A stretch of DNA of 64,000 bases from Phycisphaeraceae bacterium (GCA_020639195.1 JACKHB010000002.1:372001-436000); one strand, 5' to 3'. Counted from the stretch's first letter, positions 27,269 to 35,804 are shown. Made by a program: numbers and translations. The notes: generated by a model from the sequence alone, not told the origin.

Positions 27269-28243
27269 ATGCACCGGGCAGCAATGGCATTGGCGTTGGG
27301 CGCGGCCCTCTGTGGGGGCGGATGCGGGGACTCTCGCACGGAGGACGCGGACGAGCCGTCGCCGGGGGCGATCCGGTCGGCCGTCATGGGGTCCTGGCGA
27401 CTGATCGAGGCCGAGGCGTTCGACGGCACCATCAGACGGTTCGATGGCGATGAGCAGCGCATCTGCGCGTTCCGTGAGAACCAGAGGCTGTTGTACGCCA
27501 TGGCGAGCGGGGATCTCGAGTCGTTCGAGCACGCCGGCGAGGCATGGTGGGACGTCACGCTGGGCGGCGCGCTTGTGATGACGCCGAGCTTCGATGAATT
27601 GAGCGTTGCCGACGTGCGGATTGTCTCGCCGGACCGGATCGATGTGGTGTGGCGCGAGTTTCCCGGGGACGGCCGTCCGCCGTACCGCTGTCTGAGGCTC
27701 GTACGGGACGACTCGATCGCGGCCGCGCTGTCGGACAGCGAGGAACGTTCTCGGGAGCGAGAGGCTTCGGCAGAGTCTGCGATCAACCGAATGCGTTCGG
27801 CCATTGGTCTCGGCACCCTCATACAGGTGTACGTCAACGACAACAATGACATCGCGCCGCCCGATCTGGGAACGGTCGTTGTGGACTATGAGCGGCCAAG
27901 TCCGGAGCGGGACTATGCGTGGCTCGCCGACGGCCTCGACAAGAGCAGCGAGGAGTTTTGGGCTCTGGACAGAGCGGGCCAACTGGCGTGGATTAACGAG
28001 CACAGCAAGTGGGTGTACCTCTTTGGTGGTGTCCGCATGATGCAGCTACGCGATCCCTCCAACACGATCATGCTGTTCGAGCACCCGCATCGCGCGAGCG
28101 ACGTACGCGCGCTGGTCGTTCTGTACGCCGATGGACATACGCAAGTGATGCCCCCCGAGGATCTGTCGGCCTCGCTGCACGAGCAGACTGGGCGCACGCT
28201 GGATGAATGGGCGGCGCGGGCCACGCCGGGCAAGCCCGAGTAG
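27269..28243 (+). CDS. Lipoprotein with C-terminal H-X9-DG-like motif
   Basis: 324 residues from ATG 27269 behind AAGGAG. The leader MHRAAMALALGAALCGGGC ends in a lipobox Cys. The first half is a lipocalin-like beta domain (SAVMGSWRLIEAEAFDGTIR). The second half resembles the tail of DUF1559 pseudopilins: AGLGTLIQVYVNDNNDIAPP-like helix/loop, NTIMLFEHPH and ALVVLYADGHTQVMP, an H-x-DG variant. It lacks a prepilin N-terminus, so the pilin-type tail is fused to a lipoprotein. Function unknown. Confidence 0.65.
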   Translation: MHRAAMALALGAALCGGGCGDSRTEDADEPSPGAIRSAVMGSWRLIEAEAFDGTIRRFDGDEQRICAFRENQRLLYAMASGDLESFEHAGEAWWDVTLGGALVMTPSFDELSVADVRIVSPDRIDVVWREFPGDGRPPYRCLRLVRDDSIAAALSDSEERSREREASAESAINRMRSAIGLGTLIQVYVNDNNDIAPPDLGTVVVDYERPSPERDYAWLADGLDKSSEEFWALDRAGQLAWINEHSKWVYLFGGVRMMQLRDPSNTIMLFEHPHRASDVRALVVLYADGHTQVMPPEDLSASLHEQTGRTLDEWAARATPGKPE

Positions 28244-28272
28244 GGCGAGGCCGACCGGACCGGCGAAAATGG

Positions 28273-28884
28273 TCACGCGGCGGGACGGGCGCGGTGCGCT
28301 CGTCCTCCCCCCACCACGATCACCGTCGCGCACAGGGTCGATCCGATGAGGTTGGCCACCAGGTCCCACGCGGTGTTCTCGTAGCCGCCGACGTTGGTCT
28401 CGGCCAGCGTCAGGGTCGCGATGAACTCGATGACCTCGTTGAGGGCGCCCAGGCCCGTGCCCATCAGCACCAGGCCCACGCCGATGCCCGGGGTGGGGCG
28501 GGGGTCGCCGCCGCGGGCGCGCACGTGGGCCGCGACCGCCTGCCAGCAGGCCCAGGTCGCCACGGCGAATCCGTACGCGTGGGCGAGGTGGTCGTAGCGG
28601 AGCAGGCCGGGGATGAACCAGAAGTTGTACAGGACATCGCCGCGGACATCGATGAGCCCGCCGCAGAGGTGCGAGAGGCCCCACACCGCCAGCAGCCACA
28701 GCAGCGGCATGGTGAAGCCGACCGCGCGGTGGATCCACATCACCGAGGCGATCATCACGACCATCGCGCCGAGGTAGAAGATGAACTCCTCGTTCCGGCG
28801 GACGACCGCGAGCAGCGAGAAAGCGACGAAGTAGAGGGCGACGAAGGCGCCGAGGGGGATGTACCGGCCGGGGATCCGGATCAT
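28273..28884 (-). CDS. DUF2238 membrane protein (YjdF-like)
   Basis: 203 residues from ATG 28884; in-frame sequence upstream is non-coding. About five or six membrane helices are visible, including YIPLGAFVALYFVAFSLLAV and GLVLMGTGLGALNEVIEF. Conserved DUF2238 features are YNFWFIPGLLRYDHLAHAYG and the ALNEVIEF and NTAWDLVANLIGS segments, with His and Glu residues in the membrane. Family function is unknown. Monocistronic; divergent from the DUF3052 gene with 109 bp between. Confidence 0.85.
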   Translation of the reverse strand: MIRIPGRYIPLGAFVALYFVAFSLLAVVRRNEEFIFYLGAMVVMIASVMWIHRAVGFTMPLLWLLAVWGLSHLCGGLIDVRGDVLYNFWFIPGLLRYDHLAHAYGFAVATWACWQAVAAHVRARGGDPRPTPGIGVGLVLMGTGLGALNEVIEFIATLTLAETNVGGYENTAWDLVANLIGSTLCATVIVVGGGRAHRARPAA

Positions 28885-28993
28885 GCGGCAAGGGTAGTGG
28901 ATGGGCGCCGGCGGCGCGCCAGCGTCGGGCAATCCTCGCGGCGGGGTCCGCCCCATGCCATGGGCCGCGCCGCGACGCCGGTACGATGGCGCC

Positions 28994-29770
28994 ATGGCAC
29001 GCGTGCTGGTCGTCCACTGGAAACCGGCGGAGATCGAGAAGGAGGTCTCGCGGCTGGGCGCGGTCCACGACGTCACGGTCGAATCGCGCCAGGGCGGGCA
29101 GTGGTGCCGCGAGCTGCGCGATGACCCGCCCGAGGCGGTCGTGATCGACCTGTCGCGCCTTCCGTCGCACGGGCGCGAGGCCGGCAACTTCCTGCGCACG
29201 CAGAGGGCGACGCGCCGCGTGCCGCTGATCTTTGTCGGCGGTGCGGAGGACAAGGTCGCCAGGGCCCGGAGTCTGCTGCCCGATGCGCACTTTTGCACGT
29301 GGCGGACGATCCGATCCACGCTGACCCGCGCGCTCAAGGAGCCGGCCGCGGATCCCGCGACGCCGGGCCTCATGGCCGGCTATTCGGGCACGCCGCTGCC
29401 CAGGAAGCTGGGGATCAAGCCGGAGTCCACGCTGCTGCTGCTGGGCGCGCCCGACGGCTTTGCCGGGCACCTCGAGCCGATGCCGCCGGGCGTGACGATC
29501 AGGACCCAGACCCGCGCCAACGCAGACGTCGCCATCCTGTTCGCGCCGACGATGGCGGACCTGCGGAAGCGCTGGCCGGGCGCGGCCAAGGCCATCGGCG
29601 ATCGCGGCCGGCTGTGGGTCGCCTGGCCCAAGAAGACCTCGGGCCTGCAGACGGATCTGGGCGATGCGGAGGTCCGCGAGTTCGGGCTCGGCCAGGGGCT
29701 CGTCGATTTCAAGATCTGCGCGATCGACCAGACGTGGTCGGGCTTGGCGTTCACGACGCGGAAGCGGTAG
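28994..29770 (+). CDS. DUF3052 protein with receiver-like N-terminal domain
   Basis: 258 residues. The N-terminal ~110 residues have an alpha/beta receiver-like layout (ARVLVVHWKPAEIEKEVSRL, PEAVVIDLSRLPSHGREAGN, RVPLIFVGGAEDKVAR) without a clear phospho-acceptor set. The C-terminal ~130 residues match DUF3052 (YSGTPLPRKLGIKPES, VAILFAPTMADLRKRWPGAA, RGRLWVAWPKKTSGLQTDLG, VDFKICAIDQTWSGLAF). DUF3052 is usually a stand-alone protein, so the fusion is notable. Function unknown. Confidence 0.75.
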   Translation: MARVLVVHWKPAEIEKEVSRLGAVHDVTVESRQGGQWCRELRDDPPEAVVIDLSRLPSHGREAGNFLRTQRATRRVPLIFVGGAEDKVARARSLLPDAHFCTWRTIRSTLTRALKEPAADPATPGLMAGYSGTPLPRKLGIKPESTLLLLGAPDGFAGHLEPMPPGVTIRTQTRANADVAILFAPTMADLRKRWPGAAKAIGDRGRLWVAWPKKTSGLQTDLGDAEVREFGLGQGLVDFKICAIDQTWSGLAFTTRKR

Positions 29771-29779
29771 GACACATTG

Positions 29780-30060
29780 TGGAGACGCAGAAGGCACAGA
29801 GGGATTCACAACGAGGCGCGGGGGCACGGAGAAGCAAGCAGGTGACCCGGATGAGAGCGCACGTGGTGGCGAATAGATAGTATATCGCCCTTGAAATTAT
29901 GTTCTTTCTTCATCACACCTATATCAATGTCATATGAACTCTGAGGCTCGCGCGTCTTATCACTCGATGCCCCGACACGTGACCTCCGTTGCAGCCCTCC
30001 GAGCCTCCGTGTCTCCTGTGGTGAGTGCCTCTGTCACGCTCCTGGTGTCTCTGGGGCAGG
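29780..30060. repeat. Decayed inverted element: cacagagg-type arms around an AT-rich core
   Basis: The left part has short degenerate copies of an ACGCAGAAGGCACAGAGG-like sequence; the right part has the reverse-complement type (CCTCCGTGTCTCCTGTGGTG, CCTCTGTCACGCTCCTGGTG). Between them (about 29880-29940) is a strikingly AT-rich stretch unlike the rest of the window. No open gene lies inside. Sequences of this kind are widespread in environmental genomes as non-coding interspersed repeats. This copy looks degenerate. Confidence 0.4.
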
Positions 30061-30063
30061 TCC

Positions 30064-30414
30064 CTACCCCGGCGCGATCACGTCCAGCGGGAACGCCGGG
30101 TTTGACAGCGGGCGAAGGGCCAACGCAAGCAGCGACAGTTCGTGGTCGTCGCCCGCGATGCGGTTGGCGCGGAGCGCGCCGCAGGACGTGCAGCGATGGA
30201 TGATCGCCCACTCGCCGCCGTCGCGGACCTCGATGCCCACGGGGCGCATGGGGGCGCGGCAGGCCGACAGCCGGTCGCCCGGGCTCTCATCGAGGTGACG
30301 CGACCAGAGACATCTCGGGCAGTGGTTGCGGTGGCGGGTGCCGAACCGGGCGTCGGACACGGCGCCGCGACAGTTGATGCAGGTGAACCCCGCGGAACGG
30401 TGGTCTCGTGACAT
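30064..30414 (-). CDS. RNHCP domain protein
   Basis: 116 residues. Two Cys-pair knuckles (FTCINCRGAVSD and RNHCPRCLWSRH) contain the eponymous RNHCP motif, and a third pair (IHRCTSCGALRANRIAGDD) follows, indicating zinc binding. The family is small, of unknown function and presumably nucleic-acid binding. It stands alone on the minus strand; a non-coding ~245-bp stretch precedes it. Confidence 0.88.
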   Translation of the reverse strand: MSRDHRSAGFTCINCRGAVSDARFGTRHRNHCPRCLWSRHLDESPGDRLSACRAPMRPVGIEVRDGGEWAIIHRCTSCGALRANRIAGDDHELSLLALALRPLSNPAFPLDVIAPG

Positions 30415-30659
30415 GGGAATGAAGGGGTGGCGGACCGCTCGCGCGGGCGCGTGGTCAAGGGCGATGGAGGGCTCGGAAGCGGGGGATCATCGCGCCGCGA
30501 TGCCGGGAGACCGAGACAGTCCCGGCAATGGCCCGCAGCGTGCGCTCAGCGCGCACCGACAGCAGGGCGGGCCGCGGGCGATGATTCATCAGACAGTTTG
30601 ATGCATCCGGGCGGAGGGTACCGCGGGGTGCGGTCACGATCAAGCGTGTTCGCGCCGAC

Positions 30660-30974
30660 TCAGACCGCCTCGAACGTGGGGAACATGTCCGACACCTCGG
30701 GCACCTGCACCAGCGGGAGGTAATCGGCGCAGGCCTCGAACCGCTTCCACAGGGCCAGGACCTCGGGCGTGCCGTGGGCCCGGCCGATCGCCTCTTCCGA
30801 GACCCATTCGGAGATCGAAATGATCGCGCCATCGCGCGATCGCACGCGGATCTCCGGGCGGTCCGTCGCCAACCCGAGCGACCGAAGCAGCGGCAACCGG
30901 TCGTCGATGACCCGCATCAGTTCGGCTTCGCCGCCGGGCTTAGGACGGAACGCGGCGATCGAGACCTTGCCCAT
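30660..30974 (-). CDS. Antibiotic biosynthesis monooxygenase (ABM)-like small protein
   Basis: 104 residues from ATG 30974. The ferredoxin-like ABM pattern is visible: KVSIAAFRPKPGGEAELMRV, GAIISISEWVSEEAI and a C-terminal VSDMFPTFEAV. Such dimeric proteins include haem-degrading and quinone monooxygenases or simple stress proteins; nothing here picks among them. Divergent from the permease gene, with 78 bp between. Confidence 0.7.
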   Translation of the reverse strand: MGKVSIAAFRPKPGGEAELMRVIDDRLPLLRSLGLATDRPEIRVRSRDGAIISISEWVSEEAIGRAHGTPEVLALWKRFEACADYLPLVQVPEVSDMFPTFEAV

Positions 30975-31052
30975 GGGATGCTCCTGTGTGGCCGCGGTCA
31001 CGATACCGCGCGAACAGCCTCCCGCGGCGGGGATTCCGTACACTCGCGCCCG

Positions 31053-32438
31053 ATGCCGCCCGCCCCCCACCTCGAGCGATCCATCGGTCTCTGGGGCGGC
31101 ATCGCCATCATGACCGGGATCATGATCGGCGGGGGCATCTTCCAGACGCCCGGGGAGATCGCGGCCAACCTCGGCGATCCGTGGCTGATCCTGCTGCTGT
31201 GGGTGGCCGGCGGGCTGCTCGCGCTGTTTGGCGGGCTGACCTACGCGGAACTCGCGGGCATGCACCCCGAGTCCGGCGGGGTGTACGTCTTCCTGCGTGA
31301 GGGGTACGGGCGGTGCGTCGCGTTCGTGTTCGGCTGGACGTACCTGCTGATCACCAAGCCGCTGGGTGCCGCGGGGATCGCGATCATCTTCGCCAATCAC
31401 TTCGTCGAGGTGGCGGGCCTGCCACGGCCCGTCGAGGACACCCCGCCGTACGCGAACAGCGCGGTCTGGACCACCATGGTGCTGCTCACGGTCCTGACGG
31501 CGATCAATGTCCGCGGCGTGCGCCTGGGCACGGCCATCGCGATGGCGCTCACGTCGTTCAAGTTCCTCGTGCTGGCGGCGATCGTGGTGCTGGGGCTGGC
31601 GCTGGGCGGGGGAGTGAGCGAGAACCTGGCGCGCGGCACGATCGAGCGGCCGGGGCTGCTGGCGGCGCTGGTGCCGGTGATGGCCGCGATCCTGTGGACC
31701 TACGACGGCTGGAACGACGTGGCGTCGGTGGCGGGCGAGGTGCGCAACCCGGGGCGGACGCTGGCGCGCGTGTTCTTTGTCGGCACGGGCGCGATCATCG
31801 CGGTGTACCTCGCGGTCAACGCGGTGTACATGTGGCTGATCCCGCTGGATGAGATGGCGGGCAAGGAGACGGTCGCGCCGATGGTGGTTGAGCGGCTGGT
31901 CGGCGGCGGCGCGGGCGTGATCGTGGCGGTCGTGATCATGGTGTCCACGCTGGGCTCGACACACGGGTCGATCCTGACGGGGGCGCGGGTGAGTTACGCG
32001 CAGGCGAAGGACGGGCTGCTGTTCGCGTTCCTGGCGCGGGTGCATCCGCGCCACCACACGCCGGCGGTCTCGCTGTGGGTGCAACTGCTGCTGTCGTGCC
32101 TGGCGGTGTGGTTCCTCGGGTCGTTCGAGAGGCTGGCGGGCGGGTTCGTGTTCTCGATGTGGATCTTCTACGGGCTGGCGGGCGCGGCGATCTTCGTGCT
32201 GCGCGTGCGCCGGCCGCGGGCGGAGCGGCCGTACCGCTGCTGGGGGTATCCGGTGGTGCCGGCGCTGTTCGTGCTGAGCGCGGCGGGCATGACGGCGCTG
32301 ACGATCTGGCAGGACGTGGAGGACTCGGGCGGGCGCGACACGCTGCCGTGGCTCGGCGTGCTCGCGGCGGGAGCGCCGGTGTACTTCGTGTGGGAGGCGG
32401 TGAAGGGGAGGAGGAGGAAGGGGAGTCCTGAGTCGTGA
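31053..32438 (+). CDS. APC-superfamily amino acid permease
   Basis: 461 residues with about 12 membrane helices. Helix 1 has the unwound Gly-rich motif IMTGIMIGGGIFQTPGEIA, helix 2-3 GGLTYAELAGMHPESGGVYV, and helix 6 MAAILWTYDGWNDVASVAGE, all typical of the LAT/APC branch that exchanges or imports neutral amino acids. The start at 31053 excludes an in-frame extension that overlaps the divergent ABM gene. The stop codon lies inside a 7-bp tandem repeat, so the C-terminal residues (KGSPES) are partly repeat-encoded. Confidence 0.92.
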   Translation: MPPAPHLERSIGLWGGIAIMTGIMIGGGIFQTPGEIAANLGDPWLILLLWVAGGLLALFGGLTYAELAGMHPESGGVYVFLREGYGRCVAFVFGWTYLLITKPLGAAGIAIIFANHFVEVAGLPRPVEDTPPYANSAVWTTMVLLTVLTAINVRGVRLGTAIAMALTSFKFLVLAAIVVLGLALGGGVSENLARGTIERPGLLAALVPVMAAILWTYDGWNDVASVAGEVRNPGRTLARVFFVGTGAIIAVYLAVNAVYMWLIPLDEMAGKETVAPMVVERLVGGGAGVIVAVVIMVSTLGSTHGSILTGARVSYAQAKDGLLFAFLARVHPRHHTPAVSLWVQLLLSCLAVWFLGSFERLAGGFVFSMWIFYGLAGAAIFVLRVRRPRAERPYRCWGYPVVPALFVLSAAGMTALTIWQDVEDSGGRDTLPWLGVLAAGAPVYFVWEAVKGRRRKGSPES

Positions 32439-32506
32439 GTCCTGAGTCGTGAGTCCTGAGTTCTGAGTCCTGAGTCGTGAGTCCTGAGTCGGGAGTCGGG
32501 AGTCGC
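32423..32506 (+). repeat. Tandem array of twelve 7-bp units (GAGTCNN)
   Basis: Twelve consecutive units with period 7: GAGTCCT and GAGTCGT alternate, then variants GAGTTCT, GAGTCGG (twice) and GAGTCGC. The array begins inside the permease gene and includes its TGA stop (32436-32438). The unit length is not a multiple of three, so slippage would alter the C-terminus of the permease. Confidence 0.95.
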
Positions 32507-32580
32507 TTGCGCGCGCGGCCGCCGGGGCTCGCTCACCCCGGCGGCACGCTGCGGACCCATTTGGATCCCCTCGAGGTGAT

Positions 32581-33189
32581 TCAGGCGCGACGACGGCGAC
32601 GGCCGGCGACCAGGCCTCCCAGGCCGAGCAGCGCGGCGGTGCCGGGGGTGGGCGTGCCGCGGGTGTAGACGCGGACCTGCTCGACATCGGGCTGTCCGGC
32701 GCAGGTCAGTTGGAAGGTGAGGAGGTTGCCGTTGATGTCGATGAAGTCGGCGCCGGTCCAGTTGTTGAAGCCGCGGCCGGGCATCGTGGTGGGATAGACG
32801 GTGCCGGTGGTGGCGAGCCCATCGGTGAGGTCGAGATTGGTGTCGGAGTACTGCACGGCGAGGATCGGGGAGCTGAAGGTGACGGTGCCGGTGATGACGG
32901 TGCCGGGGATGCCATCGAAGTGGATGAAGTGCGAGTCCACGAGGCCGGTGAACAGGCCGGGCACGGGGAGGAAGCTGTTGGAGGGGTTGGTCGAGAGGTC
33001 GACGGGCATGGAGGCCAGTGTGATGCCGGTCTGCTCGTTCCAGGCCCAGGCGTTGAGCGCCGTGAGCGCGCCCGGAAGGGCGCTGCCGGGAGCGGGAATC
33101 TGCGTGCAGAGGCCGGAGGTGGAGGTGATCGAGCCGTGGGCCGACGCGGCCAGGAGCAGAGACAACGACAGCGTGGAAGCGAGCTTCAT
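32581..33189 (-). CDS. Secreted protein with PEP-CTERM-like tail
   Basis: 202 residues. Signal peptide MKLASTLSLSLLLAASAHGS. The middle is beta-rich with one Cys near each end (LCTQIP and LTCAGQ), possibly a disulfide. It looks like a galactose-binding/jelly-roll-type fold, but no family is certain. The C-terminus TPTPGTAALLGLGGLVAGR plus RRRRA is a classical PEP-CTERM variant. Single gene on the minus strand. Confidence 0.75.
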   Translation of the reverse strand: MKLASTLSLSLLLAASAHGSITSTSGLCTQIPAPGSALPGALTALNAWAWNEQTGITLASMPVDLSTNPSNSFLPVPGLFTGLVDSHFIHFDGIPGTVITGTVTFSSPILAVQYSDTNLDLTDGLATTGTVYPTTMPGRGFNNWTGADFIDINGNLLTFQLTCAGQPDVEQVRVYTRGTPTPGTAALLGLGGLVAGRRRRRA

Positions 33190-33353
33190 GGGTCCGGTCC
33201 TTCTTGATGTGAGGCGGTGTGGAGCCTCTTCCTGCCGGTCCGGAACACCCGGGGCTCGTCAGGGTCGGGCAGAGTTTCCCGCGGCCTCCCGCGGGCTCTG
33301 CCAGATATGCGACAACGGGGACCGTTGCTCACGCGGTCGGCTCAGAAATGTGG

Positions 33354-34031
33354 TCAGGGCGTGCTGAGCGGGGGTGGGCGGGCGTGGAGCGAGGACGTTG
33401 TGCCAGCGCGCTCGAGGAGAGAGGCAGCGCGCCGGAGCCTGAGGCCCTGGGTTGATGGCGCGCGATCGATCGGCCCAGCGCGCGCGAGATCGGCGCGGCC
33501 GGGAAGGTCGAGCGCGGCGAATGGCGAGTGGATCGGGGCATCGACCGCGCGGCCCGGTTGCGCGGGGAGGCCGCTTGATGTCGGATCGGAGGGCCAACTC
33601 GCCCGGGGCTCGGCGGGCCGACCTGTCCGGGGCTCGGAGGATCGGGCCAGCGCGGCGTCGCGCGGCCGCGTGGAGTCGGGCGGTTGCGTGGGATCGGGGG
33701 CCGAGTCCTGGGGGGCGATGGCGCGGGGCCGGCGGGCGTGGGCGGACAGGGCGCGGAGGATGGCGGCCGCGGCGAGGCGGCGTTCGACGAGGTCCTGGGT
33801 TTCGCGTGCGACGGCGCGGAGGGCGTCGATTGCTTCGCGGCGGGCATCATCGAGGTAGCGGGCGTGGAGATAGTCGTCGAGGGCCTTGCGGGCGGTGAGG
33901 TTGTCCTGGATGTGAAGCTGGGCAAACCAGGCGGGGAGGGCGGTTTCGGAGAGGCCCGCCCCGGCGAGGGCGGCGGGGAGGAGGGCGGGGTCTTGGAGAG
34001 CGGCGAGGATGGCCGCGTCGGAGGGGGACAT
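33354..34031 (-). CDS. Hypothetical protein, paralogue of the 9945-10700 protein
   Basis: 225 residues. The N-terminal ~105 residues are helical and contain HARYLDDARREAIDALRAVA and ETQDLVERRLAAAAILRAL, aligning with the 9945 protein. The C-terminal half is low-complexity Pro/Arg/Ser/Ala with DxTRPRD-like repeats, probably disordered, and differs from the acidic C-terminus of the paralogue. No signal or known domain. The ATG lies 6 bp from a consensus -10 box, so leaderless translation is likely. Confidence 0.65.
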   Translation of the reverse strand: MSPSDAAILAALQDPALLPAALAGAGLSETALPAWFAQLHIQDNLTARKALDDYLHARYLDDARREAIDALRAVARETQDLVERRLAAAAILRALSAHARRPRAIAPQDSAPDPTQPPDSTRPRDAALARSSEPRTGRPAEPRASWPSDPTSSGLPAQPGRAVDAPIHSPFAALDLPGRADLARAGPIDRAPSTQGLRLRRAASLLERAGTTSSLHARPPPLSTP

Positions 34032-34037
34032 GGGGGT

Positions 34038-34065
34038 AGAATACCGGACAAAGACCGGTTGTCAA
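34038..34065 (-). promoter_or_regulatory. Sigma-70-like promoter of the 34031 gene, with palindromic spacer
   Basis: On the minus strand: TTGACA (34065-34060), a 16-bp spacer, TATTCT (34043-34038), then six bases (ACCCCC) to ATG 34031. The geometry is the same as for the 9945 gene. The spacer and its edge contain an inverted repeat ACCGG-N7-CCGGT that could be an operator. Confidence 0.7.
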
Positions 34066-34229
34066 ACCAAGATGGACGGTTTTTCTTAGGCTTCCTGGCA
34101 GGTTTCGACGACGGCTATGCGCCGACGGCGGCGCTCTGCTCCGCCCACACGGCGTTGACGCGGACCCCCAACGACTCCGCCCGTTTTCATTCGCGGCATT
34201 CCGGCGGACGACTGCATGGCCATACAAAG

Positions 34230-34706
34230 TCAACGTGTTCGTGGCGTCGTTGCGGAAGATTGTTCCAGAGCTCGCTTGATTCTGCTTACGCAGCGGTCAG
34301 GGTTCTTAGACAGTTGGCATTCCCATACGCGGAGCACGCCCCAACCCTTCTTCCGCAGGTCGCGAGCAATGCGCCGATCACGCGCCCGATTGCTTTCGAT
34401 CTTCTCCCGCCAGCGATCGGTGTTTGTCTTGGGGACGACGCTGCGACCGCAGTCGTGGCCGTGCCAGAAGCACCCGTCCACGAACACGGCGACCTTCTCC
34501 GTCGGCCACGCGAAGTCCGGCCTTCCGGGCAAAGGCAGGTGACGACGCCATCCACTAATGCCCGCGCGTCTCAACATCGTGGCGAGGCGGGCCTCTGTCG
34601 TCTGGTTCCCTCGGCTGCGGACGCGAGACATCAGCTCGGCGCGGGACAAGCCTCCGAACGTGGTCGGCTGGCCATTGGGATTGCCGGGCCAACGACTCAT
34701 TGGCAT
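34230..34706 (-). CDS. vsr: Very short patch repair (Vsr) endonuclease
   Basis: 158 residues from ATG 34706; GTG 34709 and an ATG two codons later are also possible. The Vsr core is present: SRAELMSRVRSRGNQTTEAR, GRPDFAWPTEKVAVFVDGCF, WHGHDCGR and WREKIESNRARDRR. FVDGCFWHGH holds the catalytic Asp and the zinc-binding Cys/His set. Vsr nicks T:G mismatches produced by deamination of 5-methylcytosine. It begins right after the methyltransferase stop (TGA/ATG spacing of a few bases), so it forms the last gene of the GHKL-MTase-Vsr operon. Confidence 0.92.
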   Translation of the reverse strand: MPMSRWPGNPNGQPTTFGGLSRAELMSRVRSRGNQTTEARLATMLRRAGISGWRRHLPLPGRPDFAWPTEKVAVFVDGCFWHGHDCGRSVVPKTNTDRWREKIESNRARDRRIARDLRKKGWGVLRVWECQLSKNPDRCVSRIKRALEQSSATTPRTR

Positions 34707-34709
34707 CAC

Positions 34710-35804
34710 TCACTTGGCATTCATCGACAGCTCATTCAAGGAGGTCAGCACCGCCCGACCGGCTAGCTTCGCGTAAAGCGGCGGCACGGCGTTACCGATG
34801 AGTTCGCACACTGCCTCCATTTGATCCGTCGCGAAGTGATACCGCTCGGGGAAGGTCTGAAGCAATGCCGCCTCGCGCACCGAGATCGTGTACCGGCGTC
34901 GATCAGGATGGCCGAATCGTCCCTTGCACGGCGTCGTGCAACCTCCCGTGATGGTCGGCGATGGTTGATCCCACGCCATGCGTCCGTACACGTTCGTGAA
35001 GCCGTCGTAACCGTTGCGATGGCACTCTGGACGAAGCTCCTCATCGACTCCGAGCCACGTCTGGCCGGGCACGGCGGCCTTGAGGCGGAGCTTCGTGCGC
35101 TCCTGGAGGTCCCTCACGACGTGCCAGCCGTGCGATCGAGGTCCCCCGTTCCCAAGGGCGCGACTCAACGTGAGTGGCGCATTCAAATGGCCGATGGCAT
35201 CCGCGACGGTTGACCATCGCTCGGCGTTGGAGCCCGGCCTTGGCGATCGTGCGTGCGTCGGCCGAGGGAATCTGACCTCAAAGCCGCGACCCGCCAACAG
35301 CACGACGCGGCGCCGCGATTGGGGGACGCCGTAGTCAGCCATTTGCTCGACTCTCCACTTGCAACGGTATCCATGTCGGCGGAGCAGCTGCACGAACTGT
35401 TCAAAGATCGCTTGGCCGCGGTTCAGAAGGCCAGGCACGTTCTCCATCATGATGGCGTCGGGCATTATCTCCTTAACGCTTCGACCCATCACGAGAAGAA
35501 GTTCGTTCCGCGGATCGTCTCGCCCACACTTCGCGGTAAGGGAACAGAATCCCTGACAGGGAGCGCAACCGGCGACGAGCGACACGCGCTGACCTCTCGC
35601 CGCCGCGAGAAGCTCGTCGGCCGTCACGTCGCGAATATCCTTTTCCAAAAGGACCGTTTTGCGGTTATTGTACCGATACGTGCGTGCCGCCGTCGGATCG
35701 AGCTCGACGGCCGCGGCTACGTGAAACCCCGCGTCGCGAAGTCCCCTGGTCAGGCCTCCGCAGCCCGCGAACAAGTCGATGGCTATGGGTGATCCGCTCC
35801 TCAT
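34710..35804 (-). CDS. dcm: C5 cytosine DNA methyltransferase
   Basis: 364 residues. Motif I DLFAGCGGLTRGLRDAGF, motif IV with catalytic Cys in VAGCAPCQGFCSLT, motif VI MMENVPGLL, motif VIII YGVPQSRRRVVLLAGR, and the C-terminal motifs IX/X (REAALLQTFPERYHF, ELIGNAVPPLYAKL) are all present, so it should be active. The target-recognition region lies around residues 190-290. The start overlaps the stop of the GHKL ATPase gene by 4 bp (ATGA). It presumably protects host DNA from the nuclease of the cassette. Specificity cannot be read from the sequence. Confidence 0.95.
   Translation of the reverse strand: MRSGSPIAIDLFAGCGGLTRGLRDAGFHVAAAVELDPTAARTYRYNNRKTVLLEKDIRDVTADELLAAARGQRVSLVAGCAPCQGFCSLTAKCGRDDPRNELLLVMGRSVKEIMPDAIMMENVPGLLNRGQAIFEQFVQLLRRHGYRCKWRVEQMADYGVPQSRRRVVLLAGRGFEVRFPRPTHARSPRPGSNAERWSTVADAIGHLNAPLTLSRALGNGGPRSHGWHVVRDLQERTKLRLKAAVPGQTWLGVDEELRPECHRNGYDGFTNVYGRMAWDQPSPTITGGCTTPCKGRFGHPDRRRYTISVREAALLQTFPERYHFATDQMEAVCELIGNAVPPLYAKLAGRAVLTSLNELSMNAK

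Noticed and set aside
30975..32687. Large minus-strand open frame opposite the amino acid permease
   Set aside because: Only its last 104 codons (30660-30974) form a recognisable ABM domain. The rest is His/Arg-rich antisense of the permease.
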